Assembly: GCA_030526245.1 (NCBI GenBank)
Contig: JAUNDD010000001.1
Coordinates: forward strand, 161,518 to 225,517
Origin: Lachnospiraceae bacterium
GTDB taxonomy: Bacteria; Bacillota; Clostridia; Lachnospirales; Lachnospiraceae
DNA length: 64,000 nt
Direction of reading: 5' to 3'
Notes under the pieces: generated by a model
Database searches by the model: none
What the model saw: only the letters and a program-made list of their open reading frames with translations
What the model was told of the DNA's origin: nothing
Position numbers and translations under genes: made by a program
Shown here: positions 26,257 to 35,302 of the stretch, in pieces
Layout of the letters: every line of letters starts with the position of its first letter
Numbering within the stretch: position 1 is the first letter of the stretch

Positions 26257-28239
26257 TTAATGTCTTCTGTTGTTTCTGGTCGGCGCCGGCTTCTTACGCA
26301 GCTGCTTGTTGACCTTTAAGTTGGCCGCACTCTGAACATCGCGGATCCTGCGCTCGGCTTCGCCCACGATCTGCTCGATCTGGGAATCGGCCTCGGCCTG
26401 CACAGACGCCACTCTTGCATCGGCTTCGGCCTGTACTTTTGCCACCGTCTCGGCATTGGCCTTTCGAAGTGCTTCCATTTCGCGGCGAATGCTTTCCACC
26501 TGCTCCTTGCACTTCTGCTCCATGATCTCGGTCTGGATCCGGGCTGCCACCTGGGCATCCATGGATTCCTGTCTGGCCGCTGCCACCTGGGCTTTGGCTT
26601 CCTTGCGGGCTGCCGCTGCCTGCTCCTCGGCCTCGCTCTTTGCCTGAGCGATCTGCTCTCTGGCCGCCTTATCAGCCTGCTCTACGCGCAGATCCGCTGC
26701 ATCCTTGGCTGCACGCACCTGCTCGGCTGCTTCGGTCTTGGTCTTGGAAATGGCATCCGTTGCCTTGGCCTGGGCCTTGGCGATCTGCTCCTTGGCATCC
26801 TGCTCGGATCTGGATACACGCTGGTTGGCCCAGTCCGTGATCTCCTGGATCTTCTGGTCGGCCTCGGCTTTGGCCTGAGCCACCTTCTCCACCGCACGCT
26901 CTCTGGCGCGCTCGGCCTGACGATTGGCGGATGCCAGCTCTTCCTGCAGTGTCTTTACCTGTTCCTCCAGGCTGGTCACCGAAGCCGCCAGGGCATCGCA
27001 CTCGCCCCGCAGGCTCTGTACCTCGTCCTCCAGCACCGCCTTGATCTCCAGGGCGGAATTCAGCTTGAAGAAGGTCTCCTGCAGAGAGGCCTCCGCCGCA
27101 TCGCGGTCCTCCTGGGCCTGCTTGCTGATCCGGATCTCGTGGGCCAGACGCTCCTCCGCATCCAGCTGTGCCTGGGTCACCTCTTCCACGAAGACCTTGC
27201 GGATCTCAACCTCCTCGATGTTGTAGTCATCCACAAACTCTTCCTGGATCTTCTTGACGAATTTGGGCTTTAAGAGCTCTCGGGGCTCGGCCTTGACATT
27301 CTCCTCGGCCTGCTCCAGATCCCGGGAGTCGAACTCCTGCAGGCTCTTAAAGACGGTATAGTTGCTGATGAGGTTGGTGTACATCTGAATGAGGTACTCC
27401 TCATCGATAGCCAGCGGCTCATTCTGTACATCGATGGTGTAGCCCACATCATCGTAGCTTTCCAGGAACTGCCACAGCTTGTAACAGGTGCGGTAGTCCG
27501 GATCCTTCATGATCAGGTTCGTTCTCTGGATCGGGCTTCGAACCTTGGAGCAGCCTGCCATGATGCTGCAGAAGCTGCTGCCGCGAAGGGCAAGGACCAG
27601 TCGGCGGACACGGTCGATGCGCATGAACACTTCCATGTTGTCGGCATCGTTATCCGCGTAGCTCTGACGGTTCTTGATGGTCATCTCCAGCTTGTATTCG
27701 ATCTCCTCGTAGGCATCGTCGATCTTGCTCTCCAGCTTCATGGTGGTACGATGCTCGTCGCCGGTCTGCCAGAAGATGACATCCGTACGCTTGTCTACGA
27801 AGGTGATCAGCCGCTGGATCAGATGATAGATGAAGCGGTTTTCGTACAGATCGTAGCTCTCTACGTTCGATACATTCAGGATTCTGGTGGGCTGGATATC
27901 CCCGTTCTCGTCACTGGCGATGAACTGGGTATTCATACTCAGGTGCCGCACGCTGTCCGCTGTGATCTTTTTCGCCAGCGACACCGGTACGACCTCCTCC
28001 TCGGTGGTAATGAACCGCCGGGGCTTTTCAATGATATTGTTGATGGCGGTCAAGCTCTCCTCAATGACGTTCAGCCACTGCTCATCCACCACCTTTTTCA
28101 GGATCTGATTGCTCTGTTCAATGGTATTGTCACCGGCCTGTACCATCTCATACAGGTACAGGAAATACCGGTCATCCTCCAGGCTGCGGCCGACCTCATC
28201 CGCAAATTTCAAATAAAGATCGCTGATCGTTTCTGACAT
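26257..28239 (-). CDS. DUF2357-like protein with long C-terminal coiled coil, 660 aa
   Basis: The N-terminal ~340 residues resemble the DUF2357 domain that accompanies McrB-like AAA+ ATPases; the most telling segment is ESYDLYENRFIYHLIQRL (about residues 127-144), close to the family's F-D-x-x-E-N-R-F. Residues about 355-645 are a continuous coiled coil of A/K/E/Q heptads (AKAEADQKIQ, AREQIAQAKSEAEEQ), ending in a basic tail. I see no PD-(D/E)XK nuclease residues, so this is unlikely to be a restriction subunit. It lies directly downstream of the AAA+ gene (104 bp). Cytoplasmic scaffold partner of the ATPase is inferred. Confidence 0.6.
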   Translation of the reverse strand: MSETISDLYLKFADEVGRSLEDDRYFLYLYEMVQAGDNTIEQSNQILKKVVDEQWLNVIEESLTAINNIIEKPRRFITTEEEVVPVSLAKKITADSVRHLSMNTQFIASDENGDIQPTRILNVSNVESYDLYENRFIYHLIQRLITFVDKRTDVIFWQTGDEHRTTMKLESKIDDAYEEIEYKLEMTIKNRQSYADNDADNMEVFMRIDRVRRLVLALRGSSFCSIMAGCSKVRSPIQRTNLIMKDPDYRTCYKLWQFLESYDDVGYTIDVQNEPLAIDEEYLIQMYTNLISNYTVFKSLQEFDSRDLEQAEENVKAEPRELLKPKFVKKIQEEFVDDYNIEEVEIRKVFVEEVTQAQLDAEERLAHEIRISKQAQEDRDAAEASLQETFFKLNSALEIKAVLEDEVQSLRGECDALAASVTSLEEQVKTLQEELASANRQAERARERAVEKVAQAKAEADQKIQEITDWANQRVSRSEQDAKEQIAKAQAKATDAISKTKTEAAEQVRAAKDAADLRVEQADKAAREQIAQAKSEAEEQAAAARKEAKAQVAAARQESMDAQVAARIQTEIMEQKCKEQVESIRREMEALRKANAETVAKVQAEADARVASVQAEADSQIEQIVGEAERRIRDVQSAANLKVNKQLRKKPAPTRNNRRH

Positions 28240-28343
28240 GCTTCCTCCCAGCTTACGAAGGTTGATTGAAAATTACCGGGCCAATGCACTTCCACCCAGG
28301 GCCGCTCCGTCCTCACGGACCGACCCCGGATGCTGCCTTCACC

Positions 28344-30077
28344 TTAATACAGGTTCTGGATTCTGGTCAGGTACTCGATGCTGTCCGGCATCTCGCCCTT
28401 GCCGAATACCTTTTCAATATACTGGATCAGACCCTTGATCTCGTCACGCACGAAGCTGACGTTCATACTCTCGAATTTCTTCAGGACCTTTCTGGCGATG
28501 ATATAGTCCATGCCGCCCACCTCGGAGCCGCCGCAGGCTACGTATACCGGAATGAAGTCGTACATCTGCTTCATGATACGGTTTCCGAAGGCCAGCTTGA
28601 AGCGGGTCATCAGGTAGGAATTGAGCTTTTCCATCTTTTCCAGTACTTCGCCACTGATGGGATGCTCCACCTTGGCCTTCTGGAACAGAAGCTGCAGGTG
28701 CTCGGCGGTGACCTCGCAGCGCGGCTGCTCGTCGCACTCGAAGGCATCGGCTCGCTCGTTCAGCTCGATGGGGATCGCACGGTCGTACACCTTATCCGTG
28801 ATGGTAAAGGTGGAGTCGTCGTTATTCGCCGTTCCCACGAACCACATGCGCGGGGAAACGTGGATCTTTCCTTCATCTAACAGCTGGGGATCCTCCTGCC
28901 ATGCGGTGGGAACCAGATCCAGCAGCCACTCGTCCACGCTGGGCATTTCCAGGATGGACAGCATCTCGGCAAAGTAATACTCGATACGCGCCAGGTTCAT
29001 CTCGTCGAGAACGATGAAGCTCGGGTCCATGCGGTAGCCGGCTTCGTAAAGGGCACGCAGGAACTCGGTCTCGTTAAAGCGCTTGGAGAATTCGTTGAAG
29101 TAACCCAGCAGCTCGGTTCTGTCACGATAGGACGGCTGCACGGATACGATGGTGGCCGGATTGTTCAGGAACCGGCTGAAGGAGTAGGGCAGGGATGTTT
29201 TACCGGTACCGGAAATACCTTCCAGGATCAGCACCTTACTGGCTGCCATACCCGATACGAAACGCCGGATGATCTCCGGTGTGTAATACAGCTTCATGGT
29301 GCCGGCTGCAAACAGACGGAACCGTTCAACAAACTCCGGCAGAGTGACCTCGTTGTCATACTCCGGCATAACATAGTTTTCGTATTTTTTGTCCACCAGG
29401 GTCAGCTTCGGGAAACGGCTGATCTTCTGCACCGCATCCTTTTCCGCCTGGATCTTGGCCTGCTCGGCTGCCACCACTGCTGCCGTGGCTGCGGATGCAA
29501 TGGTATCGCCTTCGATGTTGGCCTCCGCGGAGATGCTGACATTGCCGCTTACACCGCCGGCCAGTACAGCACCGCCCTCAGCGCCCTCGCCGGCCTGGCC
29601 GGCTACGATCACGCCGCCGACGCCATTACCGGTGACATTCTCCAGGGTGGGCAGCTCATCGTCCGTCAGGGCCGAAGCGCCCATGTAGGGGATCTTCTTG
29701 GTGCCGCCCATGGCATTGACCTTGAGTGCCAGAATCTTGTTCTTCTCTTCCATCAGATCCAGCACCTGCCGGTTCAGTCTTCCGATCTCACGCAGCAGCA
29801 TGCCGTTGTCCTCACCGTCCCGCTTCAGACGCTGACGCAGCACGATGTGCCGGATGATCAGCACCACCGCCAGCAGCGGAATTGCCACCAGCACCAGCAT
29901 CAGCAGTACCGCCAGCACCTTGTCAAAGATGCCGAAGGGCTTAAAGTAGGTGAGAAAGATATGGTAGTAATCGACCCAGCCGGTGATAAAGAGCTTGATA
30001 AAAGCCGCTCCCAGCTCCGACAGGTTATATACGATCTTTGCTATGATCTCATATGCAAACTTCAGAAACTCACTCAT
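28344..30077 (-). CDS. Membrane-anchored McrB-like AAA+ ATPase, 577 aa
   Basis: Amphipathic N-terminus and one clear membrane helix (about 52-77), a coiled segment (about 92-120), a glycine/alanine-rich linker (about 148-205), then an AAA+ module: Walker A GISGTGKTS (287-295), Walker B FIVLDE (354-359) followed by MNLARIEYYFAEML, and sensor-1 asparagines in GTANNDDST (about 415-423). The order and motifs match the McrB branch of the MoxR/McrB AAA+ clade. A membrane anchor is not a feature of restriction McrB. With the adjacent DUF2357-like coiled-coil protein it probably forms an ATP-driven complex at the inside of the membrane. Confidence 0.8.
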   Translation of the reverse strand: MSEFLKFAYEIIAKIVYNLSELGAAFIKLFITGWVDYYHIFLTYFKPFGIFDKVLAVLLMLVLVAIPLLAVVLIIRHIVLRQRLKRDGEDNGMLLREIGRLNRQVLDLMEEKNKILALKVNAMGGTKKIPYMGASALTDDELPTLENVTGNGVGGVIVAGQAGEGAEGGAVLAGGVSGNVSISAEANIEGDTIASAATAAVVAAEQAKIQAEKDAVQKISRFPKLTLVDKKYENYVMPEYDNEVTLPEFVERFRLFAAGTMKLYYTPEIIRRFVSGMAASKVLILEGISGTGKTSLPYSFSRFLNNPATIVSVQPSYRDRTELLGYFNEFSKRFNETEFLRALYEAGYRMDPSFIVLDEMNLARIEYYFAEMLSILEMPSVDEWLLDLVPTAWQEDPQLLDEGKIHVSPRMWFVGTANNDDSTFTITDKVYDRAIPIELNERADAFECDEQPRCEVTAEHLQLLFQKAKVEHPISGEVLEKMEKLNSYLMTRFKLAFGNRIMKQMYDFIPVYVACGGSEVGGMDYIIARKVLKKFESMNVSFVRDEIKGLIQYIEKVFGKGEMPDSIEYLTRIQNLY

Positions 30078-30247
30078 GTCAATATCCTTTACATTCTATG
30101 TCGGTACGTTATCAAAATCGACGTTACCCTCGGGATCTGCCGTCTGCGCGGCAAACCACCTCGCGAAATCAAACCGCCTGAACTGTAACCAATCGACTGC
30201 CTTTTCAGGCTGCTCGATTCCTCGATGTATCTTCAGGCGAGATGTCT

Positions 30248-31339
30248 TTAGTCTTCCTGCTTCATCTGCTTCAGGATCGACTCGGCCTCATCCCGCATCC
30301 GCTTGGCCTCGGCCAGAGCTGCGTTGGCTTCCACCTGGGCCTTGATGGCGTTGGCTTCCTCCAGGAGCTTTTTCGCCTCCTGCATGGTCTTTTCAGCCTC
30401 GGCCTGAATGCGGCGGGTCTCGTTGTTGATCTGGGTCGTGGCATCCTCAGCCGCCTGAGGCTGCAGGTTCTGAACCGGTACGGTCTGGGGCGCCGGGCTC
30501 TGAGCTGCGGCCGTCGTCTGCGGCTGCAGGTTCTGTACCGGCACGCTCTGCGCCGGGGCTGCCTGTGCACTCTGCGTTACCTGTGCCTGCACGTTCTGCA
30601 CGGCCTGCGGCTGCTGGTTCTGTACCGGCACGGCCTGGGTCATGGCACTCTGCACAGGAGCTGCCTGAACCGGCACTTCCTGTACCGGCACCGTCTGGGG
30701 CTGCATACCCGCATCTGCCGGCGCACCCATGCCTGCCAGCGCTGCGGCCGCTGCCGGATCACCGGCTGCCATGGCGCTCTCCGCTGCCAGTGCCTTTTTC
30801 AGGTTGATGCTGACCATGATCAGGTGGTAGACCTGATATACGAAAAAGATCAGCATCGGCAGTACGATCACAAACAGGAAGCCTACGCTGCTGGACAGGA
30901 AATCCATCACCCGTCCCAGGCCCATGATGGAGCCCACGTATCTTCCCACGATGTCACCGTCCGAAATGATATGACGGTCATCCGCGGCGTTGTTATCACC
31001 TCGGGTGGTATAGCTTCTTACATTGTTCTGCTCCTTGATCTCCACGATACGGTGGGTATTCAGAGCATACTCATTCTCGATAATGGTATGGAAGCAGACG
31101 ATGTCGCCCTCCTCCAGATCCGCCGGGTTGCACTTGCGGATAAAGATCAGGTCGCCGGCCGAGAAGGTGGGCTTCATGGAGTCTGACTTGACCACCATGG
31201 GCGTGTACCCTGCCAGGGAGGCCACCTTGGACTGATCTCTTGTGGCCATGGTTGTAAACGCATACAGCGCGGCCATCAGAATAATGATCCACAGCACTGC
31301 GCTGATGACGATGGTTACGGTTTTCTTTACTGCTTTCAT
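30248..31339 (-). CDS. sipW: SipW-like signal peptidase I with VPVQ-rich cytoplasmic tail
   Basis: From ATG 31339: first membrane helix about 8-28, catalytic Ser54 in VKSDSMKP, His96 in NTHRIVEI, GDNNAADD about 114-121, second membrane helix about 143-165. The last ~190 residues are a cytoplasmic tail with many VPVQ/QPQ repeats and a final coiled coil (RRIQAEAEKTMQEAKKLLEE). The frame is open back to a GTG at 31516, but that stretch is low-complexity and has no good ribosome site; AGG lies 9 nt before 31339, and ATG 31354 is also possible. It is the first of two non-identical SipW-type peptidases in the operon. Confidence 0.85.
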   Translation of the reverse strand: MKAVKKTVTIVISAVLWIIILMAALYAFTTMATRDQSKVASLAGYTPMVVKSDSMKPTFSAGDLIFIRKCNPADLEEGDIVCFHTIIENEYALNTHRIVEIKEQNNVRSYTTRGDNNAADDRHIISDGDIVGRYVGSIMGLGRVMDFLSSSVGFLFVIVLPMLIFFVYQVYHLIMVSINLKKALAAESAMAAGDPAAAAALAGMGAPADAGMQPQTVPVQEVPVQAAPVQSAMTQAVPVQNQQPQAVQNVQAQVTQSAQAAPAQSVPVQNLQPQTTAAAQSPAPQTVPVQNLQPQAAEDATTQINNETRRIQAEAEKTMQEAKKLLEEANAIKAQVEANAALAEAKRMRDEAESILKQMKQED

Positions 31340-31564
31340 TCGGCTGTTCCTCATCTTTACTGTTATCCGGCAGACCCTTTCGTCTGCCTTTTCACCTGTT
31401 CGGGGCCCTGCGGGCTCACTTTGTTCCTGTTTTGCTGCCGTGCAGCGTGCTTCCTGCCCGGAAATGTGCTTTTCATCACACATATCCTGCTGTTTGTTTC
31501 GCTGCGTTTCGTTCACAGCGTGTGTCGTGTGTGAGCCCTGACCATCCGGACCGGTTTTTCTCCC

Positions 31565-32497
31565 TTACTTCTGTCTGGGCGGTTCGATCTCCTGCCAGAG
31601 CAGTTCCTTCGTCGGATTGACGTGCAGGGTCTCACCGCTGTTTTCACAGACTTCGGTCTCCTCTTCCGTTTCTTCCGGCTCGCTCTGGTCTTCCTCCCGG
31701 TGACCGCTGTATCCGGTCCGTCCCGGCGTGGGACCCTGCTCATCGGTGATGCCCTCGAAACGAAGCTGGATGCTGTAGTCCGCACCCTTCAGCTCGTTGG
31801 TACATTCCGGATCGGTACCCTCCAGCCAGACGCGCACCTCCACTTCCTTGTTGGTGTCCGCCTTCAGACTGAACAGAGCGTTGCTCTCATTGTATTCCAT
31901 GGCGCCCGCCGGTCCCAGACCGAACACATTGCCCTGGGATTTGCTGCCCATGCCCGGATCGTAGATCTTCGTTTTGCCATCGGCCGTAAAGCTGATGCGC
32001 ATGGCATCCGGCAGCTTCTTCGTCTTGGAGGTGACCGCCGTACCGTCGGCAGCACCCTGACTGTGTTCACTGGTCAGATGCACTACCATGTCCTTCTGCG
32101 CCATAAAGTTCAGCTTAAAGGCCAGATACTTACCGGTCTTACTCTCCACCACCGTGCCGTTCTTCAGCGTGAATTTCTCACAGTCCTCCGTCGTCACCGG
32201 TTCCAGCGGTACCTTGCGCATATCGAAGCCCTGATCCTTTAAGATCCGGTCCGCGATCTGCGTAAATTCCAGTGTTTTGATATATTCCTCAAAGGTCTTA
32301 TGGGGATCCAGATCAAACCGCAACGCCGGGCCCGCTGTTACTTCCATATTGAAGCTTCGTACCTGGGCCTTGTCGGAGATCGAAAACCACGCGGCCGTCG
32401 CTGCCACCAGCGACACCAGCGATACCAGCAAAAGCAGGATCGACGTCAACAGCCGCATGCTCCGCTTTGGTTCTCCCCTGGAATTGTTTTCCTTCAT
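31565..32497 (-). CDS. SipW-dependent TasA-like subunit, 310 aa
   Basis: Signal peptide: KRSMRLLTSILLLLVSLVSL followed by AATAAWFSISDK. The mature part is beta-rich and carries W-L-E-G-T-D-P-E-C (about 222-230), followed by the segment YSIQLRFEGIT shared by the paralogues. The last ~55 residues are an acidic, E/T/P-rich tail (EEDQSEPEETEEETE) not found in the other members. RBS AGGTGA precedes ATG 32497. It lies upstream of the first signal peptidase in the operon. Confidence 0.7.
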   Translation of the reverse strand: MKENNSRGEPKRSMRLLTSILLLLVSLVSLVAATAAWFSISDKAQVRSFNMEVTAGPALRFDLDPHKTFEEYIKTLEFTQIADRILKDQGFDMRKVPLEPVTTEDCEKFTLKNGTVVESKTGKYLAFKLNFMAQKDMVVHLTSEHSQGAADGTAVTSKTKKLPDAMRISFTADGKTKIYDPGMGSKSQGNVFGLGPAGAMEYNESNALFSLKADTNKEVEVRVWLEGTDPECTNELKGADYSIQLRFEGITDEQGPTPGRTGYSGHREEDQSEPEETEEETEVCENSGETLHVNPTKELLWQEIEPPRQK

Positions 32498-32645
32498 ATG
32501 TCACCTGTTTGTGTTTCTGTGCAGACCAGGCTGCACGTTTATGTTCTTCCCGGCGATCTTTCTGTTTCAAATATGCCGGGATGGCTTTCCTGTTTTGCTG
32601 TCTGCCTCGCTCCGGGGAAAACGGCATTTTATCCCACAGCCCGCC

Positions 32646-33524
32646 TCACTCCTGGGTCATCACGCCGTAAAAGGCCAGATGCAGGTCGGCCTTCTGCAGG
32701 CTGATGCTGTCGGTGCAATCCGGGTCGCATCCCTCCAGATAAAAGTAGACATCGATGGGATAACTCTGATTTAATTCCATCTCACACAGATAGCTCTTCG
32801 GCACGGTCACCTTCGCATCCGTCACCGTGATCGTGTACTCACTCAGATCTTTGGCCGGGTCCGCCGTGCGGCGCACACCGTTTCCATTCCAGGCCAGTAC
32901 CTCGTTATCTCCCAGCAGCTGGCCGCCCACCTTCGTGTTCCGGCTTCGCTTGCCGGCCCGGTTGGCCTCGTCGCTGAGTCGGAAGATCACATGACCGGCA
33001 TTGCCAAAGGACAGACCCAGACGTGCCGCGTTGAGCATCTCACCGCTGGTCTTCTGGGCGATGTTGCCGCCGGTCTCGCTGCCCTGATCCAGGTACAGCC
33101 GCATCTTGCCGGACTTTGCCTCGCCCCGTGCCACAGCCTTTAAGTACACGCGGCCGTGATAATAGCCTGCCTCGTTCTCCACCTTCTGGAAGGTGCTGGC
33201 CACATCGTTTACCGTGGTCTGGTTCCAGACAAAGGTCTTTAAGTCTGCCGTGGATACCGGCAGCAGCTTTTCCGAGGCCGTCTTGTTCACCTGACGGATC
33301 GCGATCTTATCCTCAGCCCGGAAGTTGACGCCGTCGGTGCTGATCTGCAGCTCCAGGGTATCCGTTCCGGTCCTGGCCTTTAATATTTCCGTGGATGTCC
33401 GGGTGTTGGAGGTAAACCAGGCGTAGGTAGCTGTCACCAGCGAAGCGGTCAGGGCCAGCATGGTCATCGCCGTAAAGGCACGACCCGCCAGCGATCTATG
33501 CTTATCTTTCTTCCTGCTTTCCAT
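32646..33524 (-). CDS. SipW-dependent TasA-like subunit with CxxxC motif, 292 aa
   Basis: Signal peptide: basic start MESRKKDKHRS, hydrophobic core ending VTATYAWFTSNTRTS. Near the C-terminus it has Y-L-E-G-C-D-P-D-C (about 263-271), a C-x3-C version of the locus motif, then LQKADLHLAFYGV. The start overlaps the upstream gene by 23 bp. One of three consecutive genes with the double-cysteine form. Confidence 0.7.
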   Translation of the reverse strand: MESRKKDKHRSLAGRAFTAMTMLALTASLVTATYAWFTSNTRTSTEILKARTGTDTLELQISTDGVNFRAEDKIAIRQVNKTASEKLLPVSTADLKTFVWNQTTVNDVASTFQKVENEAGYYHGRVYLKAVARGEAKSGKMRLYLDQGSETGGNIAQKTSGEMLNAARLGLSFGNAGHVIFRLSDEANRAGKRSRNTKVGGQLLGDNEVLAWNGNGVRRTADPAKDLSEYTITVTDAKVTVPKSYLCEMELNQSYPIDVYFYLEGCDPDCTDSISLQKADLHLAFYGVMTQE

Positions 33525-34368
33525 TCATATCCTCCGCTGTAATACCTGCAAAGCCAAGCTGCAGTGCCACCTCCTGCTCCTGCACCGGATCGATGCACTG
33601 GTCATCGCAGCCTTCCAGGTACAGCCAGAATTCGATCTCCGCAATGTGATCCTGCTTCAAAAAGCCGATCTTTTCCTTGCCGGGCAGGGGATCGTCGTCC
33701 TCCTTCTCCGGCTCCTGTGCGTAGAAATCCCGGATGTCTGTGCAGGGATCATTCACATAGGTAGCATTGCCGATCTGGTCGATGGCTGACACCACCACAT
33801 TTTCACCGGCCACCGTGCGCTTGCTCTGGGCGCCCGAAGTATTCTCCAGCTCGTCCAGCCGCAGGATCTTCAGCTCGGTGTTGCCGTCGATGGTGATCTT
33901 CAGTGCCAGACGCATGGCCGCCAGGGACTGGACACTCGCACCGAAGCTGGTGTGTGAGCCGTCCATGTATACCTCACAGTCATCGTTCAGGGCCTTTAAG
34001 TACACCCGTCCGTGGATGGTATATTTGCTGATCTCCTCCGTCACGTCCTTGTACAGGATCGTCAGGCCGTTCCGGTTCTGGGAAATGCCGGTATAAAAGC
34101 GATCCGTCTTCTCCGTGGAGACCGGATACAGCGCCGCATTGTTTCCATCGATAACCAGCTCGCAGGTCTCCGCAAAATTTCCGTCCCGGTTGGTGGAGAT
34201 CATCAGATCCACACCCTTGTCACTGATGGCCGCGCTCATGGGCTTGACATTGACCACCGATCCGCCGGAAAACCAGGCATAGGTCGCCGCGGTCAGTGCC
34301 ATCAGCAGGATCACGATCCACAAAAGGGCTCCGGCCCCGGATCGGATCCATATCTTCTTATTCTGCAT
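33502..34368 (-). CDS. SipW-dependent TasA-like subunit with CxxxC motif, 288 aa
   Basis: Signal peptide: MQNKKIWIRSGAG and hydrophobic core ending ALTAATYAWFSGGS. C-terminal motif Y-L-E-G-C-D-D-Q-C (about 251-259), followed by VALQLGFAGIT. I chose ATG 34368, preceded by GGAG with a 7-nt spacer; the longer frame to 34428 overlaps the previous gene. The paralogues share an internal HGRVYLKAL segment (about residues 121-129 here) with the 32646 protein (YHGRVYLKAV), supporting a common fold. Confidence 0.7.
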   Translation of the reverse strand: MQNKKIWIRSGAGALLWIVILLMALTAATYAWFSGGSVVNVKPMSAAISDKGVDLMISTNRDGNFAETCELVIDGNNAALYPVSTEKTDRFYTGISQNRNGLTILYKDVTEEISKYTIHGRVYLKALNDDCEVYMDGSHTSFGASVQSLAAMRLALKITIDGNTELKILRLDELENTSGAQSKRTVAGENVVVSAIDQIGNATYVNDPCTDIRDFYAQEPEKEDDDPLPGKEKIGFLKQDHIAEIEFWLYLEGCDDQCIDPVQEQEVALQLGFAGITAEDMNGKQEER

Positions 34369-34393
34369 TCTTCTTCTCCGGTTTGATCTTCTC

Positions 34394-35281
34394 CTACTTT
34401 CGGTAGGCTGCAAAGGAAAGGGCCGCATTCTTCAGAGTGGTACTGCACAGGTTGTTGGTGCAGTCCTTGTCGCAGCCTTCCAGCCAGATGTATACATCCA
34501 CCTGCACGCTATCTCCGTAGCCGCCGTTTTTGCCCTTCAGGGTAAAAAGCTTTCTGGAGTCCGGCTTCAGGGTCGTCACACCGGTGTTGGTATCGTAGTT
34601 ACAGAAATTGGCGGAGCTGAGCGGCGTAAACGCCCTGGTGGTTCCGTCGGTCTTTTTTGAATCCAGAACATATCCATCCTGGCCGGTGGCCGTGTTGTAT
34701 ACGCCCTGGGGGTTGCTGCCTTTGTTGATCTCAAAGATGAACTCATCCTTCACGTTGCCGGCCCGTCCGGGCTCGTACACCACCAGGCCCACACGAATAG
34801 CCGTGGAGATCGGATTGTTCTTGTCGCTGTCCTGGAACCCGATATCGGACAGATAGATGTCCGCAGTGTCCCCGTTCGTACGAACGAACAGCGTGGTTTT
34901 ATAGTAATCCGAGGAGATCGCCTTGCCGAATAGACTGGCTACCAGCGTCGGCTGGTTCTCGGATCCGTTGGTAAATCCAAATACCTTCTGAAAGCCTCCC
35001 CGAATCGAATCGGTAGACACCGGATTCAGCGTTCCCACAAACTCCTTCAGCACGGTACTGGAACCATAGGTTCCGTCGTAGCTGTTGGAGATCTGGATCG
35101 AGGTTCCGGCTCCGGCTGCCATCTTTACGTTGGTCGTGTATCGTTCGGTGTTATAAACATACCAGGCAAAGGTTGCCGCCGCCCCTGCCAGCAGGGTCAG
35201 GAACACGGCATATATGGCCAGAAGCATTCGTTTCTTTAATAAGATAACCGAACCTGCTTTCTTCTCATTCAATCGAGTCAA
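34394..35281 (-). CDS. SipW-dependent TasA-like subunit with CxxxC motif, 295 aa
   Basis: Signal peptide: VILLKKRMLLAIYAVFLTLL followed by AGAAATFAWYVYNTER. C-terminal motif W-L-E-G-C-D-K-D-C plus one more cysteine (TNNLCSTTL), about 267-281. The mature start has KMAAGAGTSIQISNSYDG, aligned with the ISTNRDG/ISTDGVN of its neighbours. It follows the 35303 gene after 21 bp. First TasA-like gene of the operon. Confidence 0.7.
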   Translation of the reverse strand: MTRLNEKKAGSVILLKKRMLLAIYAVFLTLLAGAAATFAWYVYNTERYTTNVKMAAGAGTSIQISNSYDGTYGSSTVLKEFVGTLNPVSTDSIRGGFQKVFGFTNGSENQPTLVASLFGKAISSDYYKTTLFVRTNGDTADIYLSDIGFQDSDKNNPISTAIRVGLVVYEPGRAGNVKDEFIFEINKGSNPQGVYNTATGQDGYVLDSKKTDGTTRAFTPLSSANFCNYDTNTGVTTLKPDSRKLFTLKGKNGGYGDSVQVDVYIWLEGCDKDCTNNLCSTTLKNAALSFAAYRK

Positions 35282-35302
35282 TTTCTCCTGTCAGTATATC
35301 TA

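Noticed and set aside
26257..30077. McrBC-type restriction system
   Set aside because: The ATPase is membrane-anchored, the partner has no nuclease motif, and the context is secretion, not defence.
30242..31186. Plus-strand frame of 314 aa
   Set aside because: Shadow of the signal peptidase gene; Leu/Gly/His-rich composition typical of antisense frames.
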